Assembly (NCBI RefSeq): GCF_946151075.1
Contig: NZ_OX267715.1
Span: 2,891,881 to 2,955,880 of the forward strand
Length of the DNA stretch: 64,000 nucleotides
Origin: Neobacillus sp. Marseille-Q6967
Lineage (GTDB): Bacteria; Bacillota; Bacilli; Bacillales; Cytobacillaceae
Reading direction: 5' to 3'
Shown here: piece after piece, positions 60,093 to 64,000 of the stretch
Layout: the number at the start of each line of letters is the position of its first letter
How positions within the stretch are numbered: the first letter of the stretch is position 1
Notes under the pieces: model-generated
The model's input: the letters and a program-made list of their open reading frames with translations, nothing else
Databases searched by the model: none
Told to the model about the DNA's origin: nothing
Program-made: the position numbers and the translations under genes

Positions 60093-60338
60093 ATGAATTT
60101 TTATATCCAGCAGTCGATTCAAATAAATTTTATTAAAATTGAAAGTATTTCTAATTCATCTGTCCTGCAAATTGGAAGTGCCGGAATCATAAAACCGGCT
60201 TCCTATTTGTATAATACTGGTGGTTTTACTCAGCCGGCACCTCAGGCTGGTGCTCCTGCAACCCCAAGTTCCCCAGTTTCACCATCAGGTGTTGTAGTGC
60301 CCCTAACTAGCCCGACAAGGGAAAATGATACAAAGTGA
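60093..60338 (+). CDS. gerPB: spore germination protein GerPB
   Basis: An 81-residue protein starting MNFYIQQSIQINFIKIESIS, then SSVLQIGSAGIIKP. A Pro/Ala/Gly-rich tail (about 52-75) is typical of GerPB. ATG at 60093 is preceded by CAGGTGG. Lies 16 bp after gerPA in the same unit. Confidence 0.9.
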   Translation: MNFYIQQSIQINFIKIESISNSSVLQIGSAGIIKPASYLYNTGGFTQPAPQAGAPATPSSPVSPSGVVVPLTSPTRENDTK

Positions 60339-60347
60339 GGTGAAAGT

Positions 60348-60956
60348 ATGTATCAGGATTATTCTCAGTTTCTTCAATGGATACAAATAACCATTCAAGC
60401 ACAGGAAAATAGAATCGCTTCACTGGAAAAAACTATACAAGAATTGCGGGAAGAAATGAAGCAAATAAAGGAAAAGCCTTCCATTCAGGTAGACAGGATA
60501 GAATATAAGTTTGATCAATTGAAGGTTGAAAAACTTGATGGCACATTAAATATTGGCCTAAATCCCTCTGACTTATCTGCTATCGAGGATTTCGCTGTAC
60601 AAAATCAATCCGTTACTACTCCTCTCTCTCCGAAAGCACAAATGCAACGGTCAATGAAAATCGAAGAAGCTATTTTTCAATATTTAGAGGCAGATCTTCC
60701 TGGTATATTTGAGGAAACGAAAAAACAATTAAATGTACAGCTTGATGATTCGTATCTTGACTTTATAAAACAAGACATTATCAAACAACTTCCATCTAGG
60801 ATTGACTTTCATCTAAAAGCTAATTTAACAAAAGAACGAAAGGGAGAAGATGATGAAGATACCATCATTGAGTTATTAAAACAAGAGATTAAAAATGGAA
60901 TCAAGATTTTTATTAATCATCTTCCAGAAAATGTGAAAGGAATGAATACACAATGA
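60348..60956 (+). CDS. gerPC: spore germination protein GerPC
   Basis: A 202-residue protein. The N-terminal coiled coil (about 8-45, WIQITIQAQENRIASLEKTI) precedes a beta segment with VDRIEYKFDQLKVEKLDGTLNIGL-like sequence near 50-75 and a helical C-terminus. It fits GerPC, the largest subunit of the set. GAGGTGAAAG precedes the ATG. Its stop overlaps the gerPD start (ATGA). Confidence 0.9.
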   Translation: MYQDYSQFLQWIQITIQAQENRIASLEKTIQELREEMKQIKEKPSIQVDRIEYKFDQLKVEKLDGTLNIGLNPSDLSAIEDFAVQNQSVTTPLSPKAQMQRSMKIEEAIFQYLEADLPGIFEETKKQLNVQLDDSYLDFIKQDIIKQLPSRIDFHLKANLTKERKGEDDEDTIIELLKQEIKNGIKIFINHLPENVKGMNTQ

Positions 60957-61123
60957 TTTTCGAGGTTTATAATCGGGAACTTCATGTTGACTCCATTAAT
61001 ATCCTCGGTGTAGCGAGCTCCTCGTTAGTTTTAGTCGGGGATACCCAAACCATTCAATTAGCTTCTACTTTCGATACACCTCCCGAGTCGATGATAATTG
61101 GACCGTTTGTCCCGCTATTTTAG
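60953..61123 (+). CDS. gerPD: spore germination protein GerPD
   Basis: A 56-residue protein, MIFEVYNRELHVDSINILGV, then SSSLVLVGDTQTIQLAS and the ending IIGPFVPLF. It carries the family motif VGD, and the ILGVASSS region resembles GerPB/GerPE strands. It starts inside the gerPC stop, so translation is coupled. It completes the canonical gerPA-F set. Confidence 0.88.
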   Translation: MIFEVYNRELHVDSINILGVASSSLVLVGDTQTIQLASTFDTPPESMIIGPFVPLF

Positions 61124-61136
61124 GTGATGAGTCAAT

Positions 61137-61508
61137 ATGCTTCAGCGATCTTCAGTTGTTGATTACTTAAAAGTGAACTCTGCCACCTTTGCCTCAACTG
61201 TTCAGCTCGGGGATTCGAAGATCATTAATGGGTTTTCCCGTGCCTTGGCAGTTCAACGGGAGGCAGAACAATTCTATGGAAATGAGGGAAATTTCGCCTC
61301 TTATAGAGTGTTTTCAGAACCAATTCCTTTTCCGCCTATTACCGAAAATGTAACCCACTCCACTCAAAACTTAATTCCTTTAATTAAGGTTCAAAATATT
61401 TCAATCATTGCTATGTCATCCACTGCTATCTTACATGTTGGAAACAGCGAAAATGTTTCAATGGAAGCAAGAATAAAGCATATCCGTCAGCTGTTGAATA
61501 AAGAATGA
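61137..61508 (+). CDS. gerPE: spore germination protein GerPE
   Basis: A 123-residue protein with LKVNSATFASTVQLGDSKII (12-31), ALAVQREAEQFYGNEG near 43 and a second SSTAILHVGNSENV near 97. This matches GerPE. AGGTGA lies about ten bases before the ATG. It is 13 bp after gerPD. Confidence 0.9.
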   Translation: MLQRSSVVDYLKVNSATFASTVQLGDSKIINGFSRALAVQREAEQFYGNEGNFASYRVFSEPIPFPPITENVTHSTQNLIPLIKVQNISIIAMSSTAILHVGNSENVSMEARIKHIRQLLNKE

Positions 61509-61578
61509 ACGATGACAAGAAATGAGGCATACAATGGGGTAGGATAATAAAAGAGTAGTTAAGAAAAGGATGTTTTAA

Positions 61579-61797
61579 ATGCCAGCGATCATAGGTCCTG
61601 TTCAAATCGTTAACGTAACCGGCGGCATTGTCCAGTTCGGAGACACCGCCTATATTTCGCCAAAAAGCGCCTCAAAAACAAACGCCGGTTCCGGCGGTTT
61701 TAATACAGGCGCAATTATATTTACCGCAAACGGAATAAGCGGCACCAACGTACTGGACGCAAATCTGCTTGACCAGCCAATAGCAGGAAACAATTGA
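61579..61797 (+). CDS. gerPF: spore germination protein GerPF
   Basis: A 72-residue protein, MPAIIGPVQIVNVTGGIVQF followed by GDTAYISPKSASKTNAGSGG and FNTG. It is the closest match to the family consensus in this cluster and a paralogue of gerPA. AAAGGA lies nine bases before the ATG. It ends the cluster; a small repeat element and a terminator follow. Confidence 0.93.
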   Translation: MPAIIGPVQIVNVTGGIVQFGDTAYISPKSASKTNAGSGGFNTGAIIFTANGISGTNVLDANLLDQPIAGNN

Positions 61798-61800
61798 TAG

Positions 61801-61863
61801 AAAAGCGGAAGCGCCTTGACCAGGGGCTTATGACCCCGGGCCCCTAGGCGCTGCAGCTAGACA
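61801..61863. repeat. 63-bp repeat element AAAAGCGGAAGCGCC ... GGCGCTGCAGCTAGACA (short form)
   Basis: The ends are the same as in the 240-bp element at 29741-29980. The interior is only CCAGGGGCTTATGACCCCGG. It forms a hairpin because GCGGAAGCGCC and GGCGCTGCAGC pair, and may act as the gerP terminator. Confidence 0.75.
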
Positions 61864-61864
61864 A

Positions 61865-61908
61865 AAAAAATGACATACACCCATTGTGGTATATGTCATT
61901 TTTTGTTC
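61865..61908. terminator. bidirectional terminator between gerPF and addA
   Basis: AAAAATGACATA / TATGTCATTTTT stem with inner CACC/TGG pairs and loop CATTG, flanked by A and T tracts. Confidence 0.85.
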
Positions 61909-64000
61909 TAATCTTCTAGTTTTAAAATATGGGCGCCATCGAAGAAGAATAAATACTTCTCTTTTACTTTCTTTTTCCAAATATGTTCCAATGCTTTTGA
62001 ATACAAATTAATTTGCAGCCGGTAGCGCTCTTCAAGAATCGGCTTGGCTTGCTCGAAACCGCCTTTAAAACGGGTTGTGATAGAATCCGATTTATAATCA
62101 ACTAATACCAGTCCGTCTTCATCCTCAAACACACAATCAATTATCCCCTGCACAAAAACAGGTTCATCCTCCCCCTTCCATAACGGGTAGACTTCTGTTG
62201 CGGGGAGAGTAAGAGTAAACGGTATTTCACGATTTACCATCGGCGCATGAACCAATCTATTTCCTAACCCTGATTGGAAGAATTTCAAGATTAACTGTAC
62301 ATCGATAATTTCCGCTTGTTCTGCTGATATAAGTTCATTGTCTACCATCCACTTCACTTTTTCCTCTATCTTATCTTCTGAAATTTCCTGTGTAAAATCG
62401 ACATGCTGCATCACCATATGAAGGGCTGTCCCACGTTCAGCAGGGCTTATTGTTTTTTCCTGCATAAACTTTGGTCTCTTGGATATCGACTTTTTAAACC
62501 TACTTAAAAGTTCGATTCCGCTATGTTCATCCGCCACTTCCCGTTGGCGTTTCATTTCAGTTACTGTTTGTTTGGAACGATGTGTGGCAGCATTCATAAA
62601 AGGATACTCCCATGTTAACCGCAATCGAATCTCGTCTGCAAAAGGTGAATGGATTGGGACTGTTCTCTTGTTCTTAACGTTTTCAAGATATTGATCTTCT
62701 TCCTCGGTTTGAAAGATTTCTTGTTGTTTTATTTCTTCACTGTTTAAAATAGTTACATTCCATGCCGATAGGTGATAAGAAATATCTTCAGGAACCAATT
62801 GAATATTGGTTTCAGGGTTCCTTAATTCATGACAGTCTCTGTGCCTGATAAGTGCAGGACCAATCCAGTCCATGTAGCTGCCTGCCGATACTCGTTCATA
62901 ATCCGGAATGAGCCACTCCTGATGGACTGCACCATCACTCCACTGATCCTTGGATTTTTCTACATCCTTTACCGTTCCGACTAAATAGAGTTTTTCCTTG
63001 GCCCTTGTTAAAGCTACATAAAATACCCGCATTTCCTCTGCTAGCATTTCCATCTTTTTCTTTCGTTTAAAAGCCAGCTGTGGTAAGGATGGGTAGGAAA
63101 TTCGCTTTTCCACATTTACATATTTCGCGGCAAATCCAAATTCCTTATCAAGCATATAAGATTTGCGAATATCCGTCATATTAAAGTTTCGGGACAGTCC
63201 AGCAATAAAAACCACTGGAAATTCCAGCCCTTTACTGCTATGGATAGTCATGATTCGGACAACATCCTCTTGTTCACCAAGAGCCCTCGCTGCCCCAAGG
63301 TCGTCTCCTCTTTCCATCATTCTCTCGACAAACCGGAGGAACCTAAATAATCCACGGAATGATGTTTGTTCATATTGCCTTGCCCTATCATACAAAGCTC
63401 TTAAATTGGCCTGGCGCTGTTTGCCGCCTGGAAGTCCGCCGACAAAATCGAAAAACTGGGTATCTCGATATAACTGCCAAATCAATTCCGAAAGAGATCC
63501 CTGACGTGCCATTAAACGCCATTCTTTTAATAAATCAAAGAAACGGCGTACTTTTTCATAAGCTTCCTCGGTAACTTCATCTGGTGTACTTCGGCAGAAT
63601 GCTTTTATCGCACTCCAAAAGGTTCCTTTACTTTGAAGACGAATCTGGGCAAGCTCCTCTTCGTTCAAACCAACGATTGGCGAACGTAATACCGCTGCCA
63701 ATGGGATATCCTGTGATGGGTTATCAATCACCCTTAATAAGGACAACATCACCCTCACCTCTGTTGCTTCAAAATAGCCAGATGATAGGTTTGCATAGAT
63801 CGGTATGCCCTGGAGTTTGAATTCTTCCATAATTTGTGGGGCCCATGTCATCGATCGGAGCAAAATAACGATATCTCGATACATCATTGGCCGGAAAGAT
63901 TTCGTTTTTGGGTTATAGACTGGTGCAGAAGCAGCCACTAATTCTTTTATTTTGGCTGCCATGACCCTTGCCTCGAGCTGGGAGTTTTCTAAATCAACAG
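61908..64000 (-). CDS. addA: AddA helicase-nuclease subunit (C-terminal part, cut by window edge)
   Basis: The frame stays open to the right edge (697 codons; the window holds the C-terminal half of an enzyme of about 1240 residues). It has a UvrD-type C-terminal helicase domain, including RIMTIHSSKGLEFPVVFIAG and MRVFYVALTRAKEKLYLVG. A PD-(D/E)xK nuclease domain follows with the catalytic EDEDGLVLVDYKSDSI near the C-terminus. AddAB resects double-strand breaks to Chi sites and loads RecA. The open frame continues upstream of the first in-window Met at 63962 (DLENSQLEARV). Convergent with gerPF, near the B. subtilis arrangement. Confidence 0.95.
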   Translation of the reverse strand, partial: VDLENSQLEARVMAAKIKELVAASAPVYNPKTKSFRPMMYRDIVILLRSMTWAPQIMEEFKLQGIPIYANLSSGYFEATEVRVMLSLLRVIDNPSQDIPLAAVLRSPIVGLNEEELAQIRLQSKGTFWSAIKAFCRSTPDEVTEEAYEKVRRFFDLLKEWRLMARQGSLSELIWQLYRDTQFFDFVGGLPGGKQRQANLRALYDRARQYEQTSFRGLFRFLRFVERMMERGDDLGAARALGEQEDVVRIMTIHSSKGLEFPVVFIAGLSRNFNMTDIRKSYMLDKEFGFAAKYVNVEKRISYPSLPQLAFKRKKKMEMLAEEMRVFYVALTRAKEKLYLVGTVKDVEKSKDQWSDGAVHQEWLIPDYERVSAGSYMDWIGPALIRHRDCHELRNPETNIQLVPEDISYHLSAWNVTILNSEEIKQQEIFQTEEEDQYLENVKNKRTVPIHSPFADEIRLRLTWEYPFMNAATHRSKQTVTEMKRQREVADEHSGIELLSRFKKSISKRPKFMQEKTISPAERGTALHMVMQHVDFTQEISEDKIEEKVKWMVDNELISAEQAEIIDVQLILKFFQSGLGNRLVHAPMVNREIPFTLTLPATEVYPLWKGEDEPVFVQGIIDCVFEDEDGLVLVDYKSDSITTRFKGGFEQAKPILEERYRLQINLYSKALEHIWKKKVKEKYLFFFDGAHILKLED

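Noticed and set aside
1..64000. tRNA or rRNA genes, prophage or IS transposase
   Set aside because: No cloverleaf with CCA-end context, rRNA core sequence, integrase or transposase frame was found; mobile sequences are limited to the two short repeat families.

Overview
The window comes from the chromosome of an endospore-forming member of the Bacillaceae (Firmicutes). Nearly every gene has a recognisable Bacillus subtilis counterpart. Their order follows, in reverse, the B. subtilis stretch that runs from addA/gerP through yis, yit, yjz/yja to opp, spx, mecA and yjbQ. It is not B. subtilis itself: it carries clpB with a CtsR operator, two Fnr paralogues, a molybdopterin gene cluster and a lone CpaF-type ATPase at this locus. 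Typical low-GC Firmicute signals are present: strong GGAGG ribosome sites, TTG/GTG starts, a T-box, and sigma-A, sigma-B and sigma-K type promoters.

Layout. 1-7.1 kb: yjbQ antiporter (cut by the window edge), prpE, then yjbL-sasB-nadF-yjbO (minus) and yjbK, yjbI-spxH, yizD (plus). 7.1-14 kb: pepF, coiA, cls, mecA, spxA, the proteolysis/competence/stress-control block. 14-29 kb: two complete oligopeptide ABC transporters (opp and app) flanking trpS with its T-box, plus yjbA. 29-38 kb: yjaZ, fabHA-fabF with a FapR-like operator, comZ, yjaU/yjaV-like genes, yjzD, clpB, yjzC. 38-45 kb: two Fnr-type regulators bracket mobB-moeA, the iron-sulphur repair gene ric and moaA, followed by a radical SAM/SPASM gene. 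Four promoters here have an Fnr-like site centred exactly at -41.5. 45.2-46 kb: a non-coding array of fourteen 52-bp tandem repeats. 46-53.7 kb: yitW, yitV, yitU, small genes, yitT, yitS, yitL, yitK and a sigma-B-type short-chain dehydrogenase. 53.7-58.3 kb: a membrane-anchored GH13 protein that has lost its catalytic residues, asnO, yisN, yisL. 58.3-64 kb: a c-di-GMP-I riboswitch leader in front of an orphan CpaF-like ATPase, then the spore-coat gerPABCDEF cluster and the 3' half of addA.

How the genes fit together. SpxH feeds Spx to ClpXP, MecA is the ClpC adaptor, and YjbI, PepF, CoiA and ComZ are their usual chromosomal companions. Opp and App import peptides for nutrition and signalling. 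The Fnr block looks like an oxygen-limitation regulon: molybdopterin cofactor for nitrate-type reductases, Fe-S/NO damage repair and a radical SAM enzyme. The most unusual pieces are the c-di-GMP riboswitch unit with an 11-codon ORF nested in its leader, the 52-bp array upstream of an Fnr-type promoter, the pseudo-amylase, and a mobile repeat lodged between the T-box terminator and trpS.
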